Below are positions 1 to 11,095 of a stretch of 64,000 bases of DNA, in pieces (the first letter of the stretch is position 1; every line of letters starts with the position of its first letter). The notes under the pieces were generated by a model. That model saw nothing but the letters and a program-made list of their open reading frames with translations. It was not told the origin of the DNA and ran no database searches. The position numbers and the translations under genes were made by a program. Origin of the DNA: Chloranthus sessilifolius (lineage: Eukaryota; Streptophyta; Magnoliopsida; Chloranthales; Chloranthaceae); assembly GCA_021018995.1 (NCBI GenBank), contig CM037590.1:99945097-100009096 (forward strand), in the 5' to 3' direction.

Positions 1-335
1 CACCAAGGGCCCATGGCCCAGACCCACCAAGGGCCCATGGCCCAGACCCATCATGGCCTAATAGCTCAGACCCACCAAGGGCCCATGACCCGGACCCACC
101 AAGGCCCACTGGGTCAGACCCACCAATGGCCCATGGCCCAGACCCATCAAAGGCCCATGGGCCATACCCACTAATGACCCATGGTCCAAACCCATCAAGG
201 TCCATTGGGCCAAACCCATAAAGGCCCATTGGGCCAGACCCATCAAGGGCCCGTGGCCCAAACTACCAAGGGTCCATGGCCCAAACCTATCAGTGGCCCA
301 TGACCCAAAATGACCAAGGGTTCATGGCCCAAACC
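1..335 (+). repeat. 24-bp tandem repeat coding for an octapeptide
   Basis: About fourteen units of 24 bp (one is 23 bp) run from the left edge. The consensus reads as THQGPMAQ on the + strand; variants such as HQGPLGQT and HQWPMAQT keep the frame. A unit at 169-192 has acquired TAA TGA, and the 23-bp unit at 265-287 shifts the frame. The array must extend left of the window. It probably forms a low-complexity N-terminal gag extension. Confidence 0.85.
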
Positions 336-641
336 CGAACCCCCCACTCATACCTTCCAGAATACCCCCAACAGTTAACCCAACCTTCACAGCTGGGTCA
401 AACCCATGTCATCCCCCAAACCCAATTCTCCCATGGCCCCATACCCCAAGGCCATCTCCAAACCTTCCCCCATACCCAATGGTCCTATCAGGCCCCACCT
501 CAAAACCAAATTCCCATCACCCAACAAACCTTTCCTCACCCCCAATGGGCTCACCCAACCCCTACTCATGTCATTCCCATCCAACCCATGCAGCAACAGG
601 TTGAGAATCCCGTCCTCACTGCACCCTACATAGATCAGTAG
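276..641 (+). pseudogene. gag: Tat gag N-terminal Q/P-rich segment, broken
   Basis: This 121-codon frame continues the octapeptide array after its 1-bp frameshift and begins at a Met inside a repeat unit. It is rich in Gln, Pro, Thr and His, with repeated PHTQW/PHPQWAHP-like phrases and no folded domain. It ends in TAG at 639-641. The next 200 bases have no long frame until the gag core at 844, so at least one more frameshift separates them. I infer it is the disordered N-terminal part of the Tat gag polyprotein because of its position and shared repeats. The true start is left of the window. Confidence 0.6.
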
Positions 642-843
642 TATGAAGAGGACGAGATTAGAAACAGTGGGGCCTATGCTGGGGCTTTGACCAGCCTCAA
701 CCCCCCTCCCATAATTGCCCATCCCCTGGTGGCCCAGAGTGAAGTCCAGCTGACGGCCGAGAAAGCGACGAAAGAGTCGTAGACAAAATACAAATAGCGA
801 TGAAAATGGGTGGTGAAATCCGCCTCGGACTTCACGGACTTAT

Positions 844-2664
844 ATGCATTTCTTTGAGGTCCCCCTACCCCCAAAGTTTAAAATGCCAGCCTTCGTCAAA
901 TATAATGGCACCGACAATCCTATTGCGCACCTGAAGTCCTATTGCGGGGACATGTGCCAATACGGGGAGGATGAAAGACTACTAATAAAAGTTTTTCAAA
1001 AGAGTCTGATCGGGCCAGCTTTAAGATGGTTCACATCATTAGAATTGTCTATGATGAAAACATGGAGGGACTTGACGCATCTCTTTCAAGAACACTATGT
1101 CTACAATATAGACATTGAGCCATGTAAGTTTGACTTGGCCCGTTTGAAGCAGAACCAGAACGAGACCTTCAATGACTACTTGGGGCGATGGAGGGCATTG
1201 GTAGCTCAGGTCAGGAACAGAATACCTGATGATGAACAGATAAAGATGATCTCAAAGAACACTCTGCCAGTAATCTTAAACTTTTTGGTATATCAGTAGC
1301 AAACCAGTTTTGCTGATCTGGTGAGAAACACCAATCGATGCGAGGACTCCATCAGGGAGGGGCGTCTGAATAAGAACGTGCCAAGTGGACCCAGTGGGGT
1401 TAGAAGATTTTCAGAACAGTGGAACGAGAAGAGAACAGGGGGCGATGTCCAGAACATAGTCAATACCAGGACCAATAATAATACTACCCCGTTTCAATTT
1501 CAGGCAGCCCTACCAGCACCTGCTAGGCCTGAGCAGATGCAAAGAATGGGGAATGGGCAAGGAATGCAAATGACCCCGGAACAGAGGAGAGCCCGCTACG
1601 ACCGAGTCTTCACACCTTTGGGGCAATCTTTGAGCGTACTTTTACCCCTATTAGTAGAAAAGGAATTAGTGGCTATCCGCCAACCGCAACCTCCTCCTCA
1701 CCCGATCCCAAAGAACTATGACCCAAATACCCACTGCAATTTTCATCAGGGTCCGGGTCACCCTACTGATCACTGCTTCCCATTGAAGCATGTAATTCAG
1801 GATTTGATCGATACTGGGAAAATTATTCCCCTTGCACCTTCTCAGCATGCTAATATTCACCAAGTGCCACTACCCCCACATCCTACCGGAGGAGCAGGTC
1901 CCAGACCCACCGTCGGAATAATAGAAGATGAGGAGTTTGAATTTGACCCATCCGATTATATCAGTGATTGGGAGAATTATGTGGCATCATGGCCGAGGAA
2001 TAATGAAGAAAGGAATATTGAGGTAATTGAACCCCTAAACTTGTCTGAATATTTCCCTAACCCGACTCCAAAAATTGAACCTTTAGATCTCAGGGCATAC
2101 TTTCCATCGCCCACACCCGTCAATTATGTGAATATCAATACATACCAACCATACACCACAACCCCCATCAATTACCCTATAAACTCCCATGCCCCCAATC
2201 CTACACCTGCACCCGCCAGTCATCAATGGCCTGCACCCGCCCCATTTCAACTACCACCATACACCACAACCCCCATCGATTACCCTTTAAGCCACCAGGC
2301 CCCCGATCCAACACCCGCACCCATCAGTTATCAATGGCCTGCGCCCACTCCATCACCCTCAGCTCAACCACCGACAAATTCTAACACCCCGGTCAATTAT
2401 CTAACGGCCCATCAGATCTCCCATCTGCCGCCAGCACCCACTGGCTATCAATGGCCTACTTTTACCTCCTTCCCTCCAATGCCACCACCCTCAAGCTCCA
2501 CCACCCCCATTTGGCCCAATCTTCCCACCCAACCCACTGCCACTGGGGTGAATCAAGTATTTCCCACACCTCCTGAGCGGACAGTACAAGTACCTCAAGA
2601 ACTGGCAGCCATACCCTTCCAGCTCTCAGGACACCCACATATGATCCTCATCAGGTCCTGCTAA
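844..2664 (+). pseudogene. gag: Tat gag core with zinc-knuckle-like motif and proline-rich tail
   Basis: Gag is the structural protein that builds the cytoplasmic virus-like particle and binds element RNA. Residues about 15-145 match the plant retrotransposon gag domain (KYNGTDNPIAHL near the start, then FQKSLIGPALRWF and FQEHY). A single in-frame TAG at 1297-1299 interrupts an otherwise continuous frame to 2664. Around 1735-1776 lies a CNFHQGPGHPTDHC knuckle of C-x2-H-x4-H-x4-C spacing, a Tat-style variant of CCHC. The C-terminal third is Pro/Thr-rich with 108-bp internal repeats. The first Met (844) is only the start of the open stretch; homologous sequence begins further upstream in another frame. 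Confidence 0.8.
2150..2480 (+). repeat. Imperfect 108-bp repeats in the gag tail
   Basis: Two clear units begin at 2150 and 2258, both starting catacaccacaacccccatc. A weaker third covers about 2380-2480. Each encodes a TTPINYP/TTPIDYP phrase followed by PTPAP and HQWPAP or YQWPAP. The repeat keeps frame, so it expanded while gag was coding. Confidence 0.75.
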
Positions 2665-2807
2665 CCTAAGAATAAACAGATATCAATGTCGGAAGCAGTA
2701 GCAGAGAAGGGGTAGTAGATTTTGTTACTAGATCAGGGAGGATATCAAAGCAACCAGAAATACCAGCAGCAGCACAGGCTCAACCCGAAGGAAAGAAAGA
2801 CAACGCG

Positions 2808-3418
2808 GTGAATCCCTTCGAGAAGATGAGTCGAGAACATATACTGGAGACTCAGCTGAAAAGAATGCCTACCCATATCACTGTATGGGATCTGTTGATG
2901 ACGTCCCCACTCCATTTCCAAGCATTAATGGGGGCGTTAAAAAATGCTCATGTATCACTTCAAGTTAGCCCGGATGAGTTGGGCAGATAATTGGTCAAGT
3001 GATGGCTCCCAATGCCATATCTTTTTCGGATGCGGACCTGCCAGAGGAGGGAAATAGTCATTCTAAACCTCTCTACATCACTGTAGAATCTAGGAACATG
3101 ATAATTCCCTTGGTTTTAATTGACAATGGATCTGCATTGAACGTGTGCTCATTGAGAACTTCCACCAAAATTGGGGTGGACCCCTGCATGTTGAGGCCAA
3201 CAAGGACGAGTGCTCGAGGTTTTGATAACACAAGGCGGGAGATTATGGGAGAAGTTGACCTTGAGCTCATAATCAAGCCCATGACCTTTTCCATACCATT
3301 CTAAGTGATGGATATTAAATCCTCTTTTAATCTACTGATAGGACACCCATGGTTGCATGAGGTTGGGGCGATACCTTCTACCCTCCGTCAAAAATTAAAA
3401 TTCATATCAGGATAGAAG
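2808..3418 (+). pseudogene. pol: Tat aspartic protease region, frameshifted
   Basis: The retroviral-type protease cleaves the Gag-Pol polyprotein inside the particle. The frame at 2808-2990 (VWDLLMTSPLHFQALMGAL, then VSPDELG) is the usual segment just before Tat protease. A frameshift near 2990 moves into the frame at 2999. The catalytic loop reads LIDNGSALNVC, where most families have D-S/T-G. Downstream, after a stop at 3302-3304, LLIGHPWLHEVGA matches the second conserved block (usually LLGRPWIHELGA). The family normally works as a homodimer. Stops and the frameshift make it non-functional here. Confidence 0.8.
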
Positions 3419-4261
3419 GTGATCATCATCATTGGTGAAGGGCATGAAGAGAAAGACAAGGCCACCCACAACATTGAAAATCTGAAGGTAGTGGATGTGC
3501 CACATACTGAGGAAGACACCGACCTGCACAGTTTTGAATATGAGGTGTCGGCTGTAGGCCCAGAACCCCCTAGAAACATCACTTTAGTAACCAACAGCGG
3601 AATGGAAGTAGCGGTGGTTATGCTCCAAAAGTGGGGCTATCAGAAAGGAAGGGGTCTGGGACCCAAATTACAAGGCAGAAGAGAGCTAGTTGTGGCTAAG
3701 GGACAGAAAGTAAGATTTGAGCTAGGATACAAGCCCACAGAGCAAGAGGTCCGAGAGGCCAAAGAGAAATCCAGGGTCGCCGCGGCTGCAAGAGCTCGAG
3801 GAATCAGCATAGAAGAGAAACCTCGCCCTAGGCCGCACTTCAGGGATTCCTTTGTCAGTGTAGGGGTTGTAAAGATTGATCAAAATGGGGCAACCCATTT
3901 AACCCCACACAAACCCATTGCCCCAATCCATCCCACCAATCCCCAGATCTCCCTTCCCAGCTTGGAGATAGATTTGGCCGCATTGTCCCTTTTCGAGGAA
4001 CGACGGTCGGTACCTGAACAAACCCCCCCTCTGGTGAATCACCACAAAATCAAGTTATCGTTTAAGAACATGATCTCAGATGAAATGGGGATCAATATGA
4101 TGGAGGCTGACTCTAATGAGCCATATCAGTCAGCACCCTCCATCCCAACAGGTAAAGAAGCGGCCCCTCAGGTACGCAACTGGGCATCTTTGCCCCAAAC
4201 TCTGGAAGCGGGGAGTGGCCTGACATTTGGCACCCATTTTCCCAAAAAAAACAACCTATAA
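3419..4261 (+). pseudogene. pol: G-patch domain segment between protease and RT
   Basis: This open 280-codon stretch is in the same frame as the protease, separated by a TAG. Residues about 62-110 contain MLQKWGYQKGRGLG followed by FELGYKPTEQE, matching the G-patch found after protease in Tat elements; G-patches bind nucleic acid or stimulate helicases in other proteins. The surrounding residues are charged linker with no further recognised domain. It is probably part of the Gag-Pol polyprotein rather than a free protein, so the first Met is arbitrary. A stop at 4259-4261 separates it from the RT segment. Confidence 0.75.
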
Positions 4262-4356
4262 AAAGTGAGATAAGCCCTTGGCAGGCAATACCTTGTATAT
4301 ACACAAACCCGCCTTGCCAAGGGTCCGTCTCCAAAGAAAATAAAAATTTTAAAAAC

Positions 4357-4875
4357 ATGGAAAAAATACAAAATCTTAAAAACACGGAAAAAACACAAAA
4401 TCCCAAAAACATTGGAAAAATCCAAAGTCTAAAAATATTGTCAGTTAAAATTCCAGAAAATGTCCCACAAAAGGATGCCTTAATCAAAATGTCCGTCCCA
4501 CGTGAAATCGACCCCTTCCCTGTAGAAATACAAAAAGAGGTAGGGATCACGAGTCTGGATGAGGATGTCCCCTTCGAGGAACTCCCCAATGAGTTCCTTG
4601 ACCGATTTGCCGACTTTGAGTATGGCCCTACCCCCATTGTCGAAGAGACCGAAGACGTCAATCTAGGAACTGAGGAGGTTCCCAGGATAACCAAAATCGG
4701 AACGTCACTGTCTCCTGAGGAAAGAAAAAGCATGATCAACTTTCTTCGATCATACCAAGAAATTTTTTCCTGGTCGTACGAGGACATGCCTGGTCTGGAT
4801 ACTAATTTGGTCGAGCATGAGTTGCCCCTCTATCTTGATATGAAGCCAATCAAGCAGAAGCTGAGACGTCTTTGA
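4357..4875 (+). pseudogene. pol: Tat pol linker and start of reverse transcriptase
   Basis: The 172-codon frame begins with a Lys/Asn-rich repeated phrase (NLKNTEKTQNPKNIGK), then an acidic linker. It enters the conserved lead-in to RT near its end (LSPEERKSMINFLRSYQEIFSWSYEDMPGLD, then VEHELPL and PIKQKLRR). It stops at TGA 4873-4875, where CGA (Arg) is expected, so a single C-to-T change explains it. Translation after the stop continues recognisable RT sequence (KDEVIKQYDAGF). Confidence 0.75.
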
Positions 4876-5815
4876 CCCGAATGGATGCTGAAAGTCAAAG
4901 ACGAGGTCATCAAGCAGTATGATGCAGGGTTTCTCATGGTATCCAAGTACCCACAGTGGCTAGCCAATATCGCCCGTACCAAAGAAGGACAAAAAGGTTC
5001 ACATGTGCATCAATTTCCATAATTTGAACAGAGCGAGCCCGAAGGACGATTTCCCATTATCACACATCGATATCTTGGTTGATAACACAGCTAAGCACGG
5101 GATGCTTTCTTTTATGGATGGATTCTCAGGATATAATCAGATTAAAATGGCAGAGGTTGATCACGAGAAGACAACATTTATTACCCCCTGGGGAACCTTC
5201 TGCTATCAAGTCATGCCATTCGGGCTGAAGAATGTTGGTGTAACGTACCAGAGAGCTATGACTGCACTATTTCATGACATGATGCATCGAGAGCTTGAAG
5301 TATATGTCGATGATATGATTGCTAAATCACCAGAGTGAAGCGACCATCTGGTAAACCTTCAGAAGCTGTTTGAAAGGCTGAGGAAGTATCAGCTACAACT
5401 GAATCCACAGAATTACACATTTGGTGCTATGTCAGGGAAACTTCTAGGGTTCATCGTCAGCAGGAGGGGGATCGAGGTCGACCCAATCAAAGTCAAAGCC
5501 ACCACTAAAATGCCACCGCCGTCTACCGAGAAAGAGGTTAGAGGGTTTCTGGGTAGAATACAGTATATCAGTTGGTTCATTGCACAGCTAACTCCAATCT
5601 GCATGCCAATCTTCAAGTTACTAAGGAAGAATTTGCCCATTGAATGGAACGACGATTGTCAGGCAGCGTTCGAAAAAATCAAAAGCTACCTCCTTAATCC
5701 ACCTATTTTGGTACCACCTGAGCCAGGGAGACCACTCTTGATGTATCTCTCCACGACGAAAGTTTCGATGGGATGTGTCTTGGGGCAGCATGATGAAACG
5801 AGAAGAAGAGAGTAG
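4876..5815 (+). pseudogene. pol: Tat reverse transcriptase, broken
   Basis: RT copies element RNA into DNA in the particle. Recognisable blocks in order are KDEVIKQYDAGF, INFHNLNRASPKDDFPL, MLSFMDGFSGYNQIKMAE (motif A with catalytic Asp), TPWGTFCYQVMPFGLKN, and YVDDMI at about 5303-5320 (the catalytic YxDD box is intact). After a TGA at 5336-5338 come the thumb and connection (LLGFIVSRRGIEVDP, VRGFLGRIQYISWFIAQL). A frameshift near 4970 splits the fingers, and TAG ends the frame at 5813-5815. Active-site residues survive, but the frame does not. Confidence 0.85.
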
Positions 5816-6120
5816 GCCATTTACTATCTGAGCAAGAAGTTTATCGATTACGAGACGCGCTACTCTCATTTGGAGAAAGCATGCCTAGCTCTTGTATGGG
5901 CTACTCAAAGGCTCCGCCATTACTTACTATCCCAGGCCATTTTTCTCTTGGCTCGAATGGACCCATTGAAATACCTATTTGAAAAGCTAGCTCTCACTGG
6001 ACGAACCGCATGATGGCAACTTTTATTATCTAAATTCGACATCAGGTACATCACTCAGAAATCGATCAAGGGGTAGGCGCTTGCTGATCATCTTGCTGAT
6101 AATCCTATACCTGACTATGA
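5816..6120 (+). pseudogene. pol: Tat RNase H (RT-associated), broken
   Basis: In the same frame as RT, the sequence continues AIYYLSKKFIDYETRYSHLEKACLALVWA, the classic gypsy RNase H E-K-x-x-L region, which removes RNA from RNA-DNA hybrids. In-frame stops lie at 5813-5815, near 6011 (CGA to TGA) and near 6074. The domain ends with ALADHLADN, the usual gypsy RNase H C-terminus. The N-terminal catalytic region lies before the first stop in the RT entry (LLMYLSTTKVSMGCVLGQ), where the usual first Asp is replaced in the YLST position. Confidence 0.75.
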
Positions 6121-6154
6121 GCCATTAAGAACCGAATTCCCAGATGAAGATATC

Positions 6155-6565
6155 TTGTTCATGACGGAAGACGATATAGAAGAAGCAAAAGAATCATGGG
6201 TAATGCACTTTGATGGGGCAGCAAATGTCGAGGGCCAAGGAGTTGGTGCCATCCTAATTTCACCAAAAGGATCCCATGTACCGGTCTCTATCAAGCTCAA
6301 CTTTCCTTGCACTATATTGGTACCGTCAGAGGTAGCTCTTGATCTGAATGTAACTCACCTTCGAGTATTTGGCGACTTACAGTTAATCATATGTTAGACG
6401 AATGGTGACTGGAAGACGAAAGACGAGAAACTGATCCCCTATCATGAACACCTTGAGGATCTGATAGCTTGCTTCTAAGAAGTGACTTTCTCATACGTCC
6501 CCAGGATAAGGAATCGCTTTGCCGATGCATTAGCAACTTTGGTGTCAATGATTAAAATCCCCTAT
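6155..6565 (+). pseudogene. pol: Second, archaeal-type RNase H of Tat, internally deleted
   Basis: WVMHFDGAANVEGQGVGAILISPKG at the start carries the first catalytic Asp and is typical of the extra archaeal-type RNase H gained by Tat elements. The usual central block with the catalytic Glu (NNxAEYEA-like) is missing: the text jumps from LNFPCT to ALDLNVTHLRVFGD, where the third acid (Asp) remains. A TAG follows at 6395-6397 and another stop near 6476. The last part (VPRIRNRFADALATL) is the normal C-terminal end. The domain could not be catalytic as read. Confidence 0.75.
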
Positions 6566-7860
6566 GGTATTGAGATGAAGCCGATCGTGATCGAGCAAAG
6601 GAATGAGCCGGCCTTCTGCCTCCATATTGAGGAACCTACAAAGCCTGATGATGAGCCACCTTGGTTCTCTAATATCAAGAATTTCCTTGAGACCCTAACT
6701 TTCCCAGAGGGTACATCCAAGACAGATCGACGAACCATTAAACGTTTAGCGGCAGTTTACATCATTTGCGGGGAATGCCTCTACAAGCAATCATACAATA
6801 ACAACTTAGGTGCCTCACTGAAAGTGAAGCGGTCAATATTATGAAAGAAATCCATGAGGGAGTATGCGGATCCCACGTCAGTGGTCACATGCTCGCTAAG
6901 AAAATCCTACGGCAGGGATACTTTTGGACCACCATGGAATCAGATTTCTACAAACATGTTCAAAAATGCTACAAGTGTCAAGAACACTCCAGTCTGATAC
7001 ACGCTCCTGCCATTGATCTTCACTGCATGACCACTCCTTGGCCATTTGCTACCTGGGGCCTTGACGTTGTCAGAATGATTAATCCAAAAGCATCAAACGG
7101 ACATCGATTCATCCTCGTCGCCATTGAATACTTCACAAAGTGGGTAGAAGCGGTGTCATATGCCAACATCACGGCCAGTCACGTTGAGAAGTTTCTCAAG
7201 AACAATATTGTGTGTCGATTTGGAGTACCCAAAGATATCATCACGGACAACGGCACAAACTTTGCGAATAAGCGCATCCGAGACTTCTGCGAGCAATAGA
7301 AGATCAAGCACCATCACTCATCCCCTTATCGGCCTCAAACTAATGGAGCCGTGGAAGCCGCGAACAAGACAGTCATCTGCATCCTTGAGAAAATGGTCGT
7401 CACTTATCGAGATTAGAGCAAAATGCTGCCATTTGCTTTGTGGGCCTACAGAACGTCGAATTGTATCACTACAGGGGCAACACCATTCTCCCTTTTGTAT
7501 GGAACTGAGGCCGTCCTCCCAGTGGAATCAGGCTTACCCGAAGCAGAGAGAGAGAGATCCCACTTTGAACAATTAAACTTATTGGATGAGAAGAGACTCC
7601 TAGCCTTGTGTCATACTCAAGTATACCAGGGGCGAATCACACGCACTTACAATAAACGTGTCCGCGGTTGAGATCTAAAGGTAGGAGACACTGTACTGAA
7701 GAAGATCTTCCCATCCCTCCACACCGATCCGAGAGGAAAGTTCAAGCCAAACTGGGAAGGACCTTACGTCATTCGAGAAGTGCTGCAGGGATACGCCATC
7801 CGCCTCACCACCATGGACGGAGATCATCTTCCTGAGCCCATCAACGCTGGATACATCTGA
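6566..7860 (+). pseudogene. pol: Tat integrase, three internal stops
   Basis: Integrase inserts the cDNA into nuclear DNA. The frame starting at 6841 carries the HHCC zinc region (HEGVCGSHVSGH, then CYKCQEH). The catalytic core follows with Asp in GLDVVRMI, Asp in IITDNGTNF, and Glu in NGAVEAANK after a TAG. The frame continues unchanged to TGA 7858-7860, with stops at 7297-7299 and 7415-7417 (both at expected Trp) and 7669-7671 (at expected Arg). The C-terminal part (PNWEGPYVIREVL) is the usual GPY/F-like module. All three catalytic acids are present, so decay is by point nonsense changes. Confidence 0.85.
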
Positions 7861-8522
7861 CGGTTCTACTCTTAGTCCATCACGACAAGGTAAGTGTTGG
7901 TGAAACAGATACGTGACTGCTTAAGAACCACCCGAAAGAGGCCATTATTCCTAGCATAGTAGCCTAAAAACATTCCTAAAAATGATGATATCCTTTGCTA
8001 CCCCATTTGAGCTTGGGCCTTTCTTTCAATAAACCCATTCCCCTAAAAAAATATACGTGTACATATACCAAAAAAAAAAAGAGAGAAGAGATGAAGTAGA
8101 GTTACTATCAAAACCCAAAAAAAAAAAAAAATTGAAATAGCAAAACCTCAAAAAGAGATTGCCTGAAATGAAGCAAAAAGAACAAAAAATGTAGAAGAAT
8201 CATGGGGCATGTACAGTAAAACCCCCAAGGAAGAAAGTATGTTGAGAAAACTGAAGCCGTATTAAGGAAACCCTTTTAGCCCAACATGCCTTCAAATCTT
8301 AACCTAACCCATGGCCAAACTACACCCTAAAGGAAGCCCTCTTTGTAGGTTTGCAAGTAGTCATAATATTTGTTAAGTCAACATGAGCCGAGTCGTGAGA
8401 CGACACCAGAACCCCATCCAGCCGGCTATGACGGAATCGACGTCTATGTCGTGGTTCTTGAAAAAAAAGAAAAAAAAAGAAGAAGAATAAAAAATAAAAT
8501 AAAAATACAAGCTCAAAGCAAG

Positions 8523-8666
8523 ATGGACATGGTGAAAACCCGAAAGGGTGCTACGGGTAAAAACAGCGAGTTTGTACGGACGAGGTGAAAACCTGAAAGG
8601 GCGCTTGGGGTAAGAGAGCTAAACCCATGGACGTGGTGAAAACCTGAAAGGGCACCACGGGTAAGA
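8523..8666 (+). repeat. Three copies of a GTGAAAACCTGAAAGGG module
   Basis: Copies start near 8530, 8583 and 8635, spaced about 52 bp. Each reads GGTGAAAACCYGAAAGGG followed by a G/C-rich tail ending GGGTAA. Similar modules are familiar from the post-integrase region of plant Tat elements. Their role is unknown. Confidence 0.7.
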
Positions 8667-10407
8667 AACGAGATAAATAAAGAAAAATTGAAAAAGAAAG
8701 GTTTGGACTGATTGAGAAGATTGATGTTTGATGAACCCTTTTGTTACTCTTCCTATACCCTCTTGTCCGACTGGGCCGCTCATGCTAGTTCGAATCGGGT
8801 CCCTACCATAGTTGTCTTTGTGAAACCCGCACCGTCAAACGTATGACCCAAGGCAAGGAGAAGGGTTTAAATCAATCCAAAGGGATCAACGTTCCGGCCT
8901 TGATAAAATCTGGAAACTCACTCAGGATCGACTGCATGAAAGAGTTTGACTATGCTCAAAATGGGACCGTTACTCCGTCTCACTATCAAGGCATCAAAAA
9001 CAAAAAAATAAGAAAAGCCAAAAACAAAAAATCAAGAAAAATCCAAAAAAAAAAAAAGTGTTTATATTTCTACTCATTTTCATGTACATATTTTCAGCAT
9101 CATATTTTAATCTCAAAAATGAAGAAAAATAAGAAAAAATCTCTAAAAATAAAAATCCAAAAAATATCTTGAAAATGAAAAAGTGTAGGTAGAAATCTAC
9201 TTTTTCTTTTATTGTTTAGGATGCATTTTCTTTATATGTATAAACAAAAAAAGGACTGACGTTTTCTCGAGAATGTGCAGGAACATCACACGGTCCAAAG
9301 CCTCAAAGCGAGCAACTTCTCAGCGATGGACAAATTAGATAAAGCATCTCACCACCGACGTCAGGTCTAACAAAAAAATGATGAAAATCATTTTGAAAAA
9401 AGGAAATCTATGTTTTCATGCTACGCACAACTACGCACTAGCATATTTTCAATGCGGTAAAATGTCAATATTTTATTGACAACGTAGCTGTGCAAAATTA
9501 ATGTCCTAGGTCAAATGTTCACCTTGAAACCATGGATCCTACTTCAAAGTAGGAGCGATAGTGTCAATTTCAGTCAAATAGTCAATGCTTGGATCAAATT
9601 GATTCCACTGCTAAATCTTTTGAGTCAAGCGCTCTATCTTTGGATTCATATGAACGTGGGTGTCTTAAGCTTCAGATTCTTCGTTGAAAAAGGTCAATCA
9701 TTGGTTGAGACCAACCTGTTGAGAATGAGATTATGTGTCAATCAAACTATGTGCAACCACGCGTTCAAAAGGGATCATTTCCCTTTTTATTTTCTGCAGG
9801 CTTAAAACCTGTATGGGCAACGGTATCCCTGTAAAGTGTACGCCATGCTTCTGGGTATCCGTATAATGGTTGTTTGTCCCCGTAAATTATACTCGGGCGG
9901 GTCCGGGTCGGGGCTTCCATCGCCTTTGTTGTTGCTTATTACCCCTGATGAGTGCATGCTTATGCATAGTTAATTGATGATTATGATCATTGTCAACAGA
10001 GATAAGGATTGGATGCCCCCTTTTGGGAGACACCCAATGTTTGGTTGGATCTGTTCAAGGTAGTTGAAGCTGAATGCTCTAGCTTAAGTTGATCAAGGGC
10101 ACATTTTCAAATAATGGCACGTACTCCTAAAAAGCGTTGTGACATCTATTCACTTCGCTTAGGTGGTCATGCTAAATAAACTTTGGGATCGATGGGTTCG
10201 CCTAAAGAACTCAAACCCTGCTTTCAGCAGGGGCACCCGTGAATAATCCAATGAGGTTGTCAAATGCCTTGTAGGATTGGACGCAAACTGTGGAACCTTG
10301 CGTATGTTTACTTCGCGCCTATCTTTGAATGTGAGTCAATCACCCCTCTTACTTATGAAGCTGTTGCATTCAGAATGAATTTTAAACATCAATCACCTTC
10401 AAATCAT

Positions 10408-10491
10408 CTCGAAAAGCAGACATTTTTCCCACCTAACGGGCTTTCGCAACTCGAGAGGCGAACGTTTTTCCCAGCTATTGGGCTTTCGCAA
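10408..10491 (+). repeat. 42-bp tandem duplication
   Basis: Units 10408-10449 and 10450-10491 both begin CTCGA and end GGGCTTTCGCAA, sharing TTTTTCCCA in the middle. They lie in the 3' non-coding region shortly before the LTR. Confidence 0.75.
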
Positions 10492-10713
10492 CTCATTCCA
10501 CCTCGGTTATGCCCAGTAATGTCGCTAAGCGCTTGGGAACCAATTACCTCGAGGAACGAATGATTAGCCTGGCACCCTAGGGCTTTTGTTTTCTCACCGT
10601 ATTACTCACCTGATGTTTGAAGTTCGTTCTAAATGCAATAGACCCATCAATAATGCCTTGGGCCTCTTCGGATGTCTCTTTTCTTTGGCATACGATCTTA
10701 GTGATCAGATACC

Positions 10714-10722
10714 AAAGAGGGG
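10714..10722 (+). other. Polypurine tract before Tat LTR
   Basis: AAAGAGGGG lies a few bases before the first bases of the LTR. This is the expected plus-strand primer position. Short, but the location fits. Confidence 0.6.
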
Positions 10723-11095
10723 CATCTATAGACACCCAAATTTGGCCCAAGGCCCGATCGAAACACCTTTCGAGAGATGTGCAATTTTGAGCTTTTGATG
10801 GCATGTATGGAACCCTTAGAAATCACCCTAAACCCTTAGGAATCACCCTAGATCCCTTAGGAACCTACCCCGAACCTTTAGAAACCAACCCCGACCCTTA
10901 GAACCCTTTTCGAACCCTAACCTAACCTTCCCAGGCAATAAGGAGGAGGGGTGCACCAAAACTAGCTACGACCCTCTACAGTGACCAACTATTATATCAT
11001 TAAAGAGTAGAGGTCATCAGAGGTATATATTAAAAGATATGGTAGTCTGAACCTGGAGGGTAGGAAGGTAATTTCAAGTAGGCCCCCTAGGGATT

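Larger units (their letters stand above)
7861..10712 (+). other. Long non-coding region after Tat integrase
   Basis: About 2.85 kb without a supported gene, the usual place for the non-coding 3' spacer of Tat elements. It contains A-rich tracts (8060-8160, 8460-8500, 9000-9180), a 52-bp-period repeat (8523-8666) and a 42-bp duplication (10408-10491). Open frames here are A-rich or short and match nothing I recognise. Confidence 0.7.
1..10726 (+). mobile_element. Internal region of a decayed Tat-lineage Ty3/gypsy retrotransposon
   Basis: Domains run in the order gag, aspartic protease, G-patch, reverse transcriptase, RNase H, a second archaeal-type RNase H, then integrase. The dual RNase H and a long non-coding stretch after integrase are hallmarks of the plant Tat (Ogre/Retand-like) lineage. 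The 5' LTR lies left of the window. The LTR starting near 10727 acts as the 3' LTR and is split by Athila element 1. Every coding block carries stops or frameshifts, many explicable as CG to TG or TGG to TAG changes, so this is an old inactive copy. Confidence 0.88.

Noticed and set aside
387-722. 111-codon minus-strand frame opposite the gag repeats
   Set aside because: Shadow of the repeat array and Gln/Pro-rich gag on the other strand.
8843-9172. 109-codon Lys-rich frame after Tat integrase
   Set aside because: Driven by A-rich low-complexity DNA in a known non-coding spacer; no domain.
9515-9805. 96-codon frame in the Tat 3' spacer
   Set aside because: No recognised domain, no neighbouring signals, not clearly conserved. 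Left uncalled.
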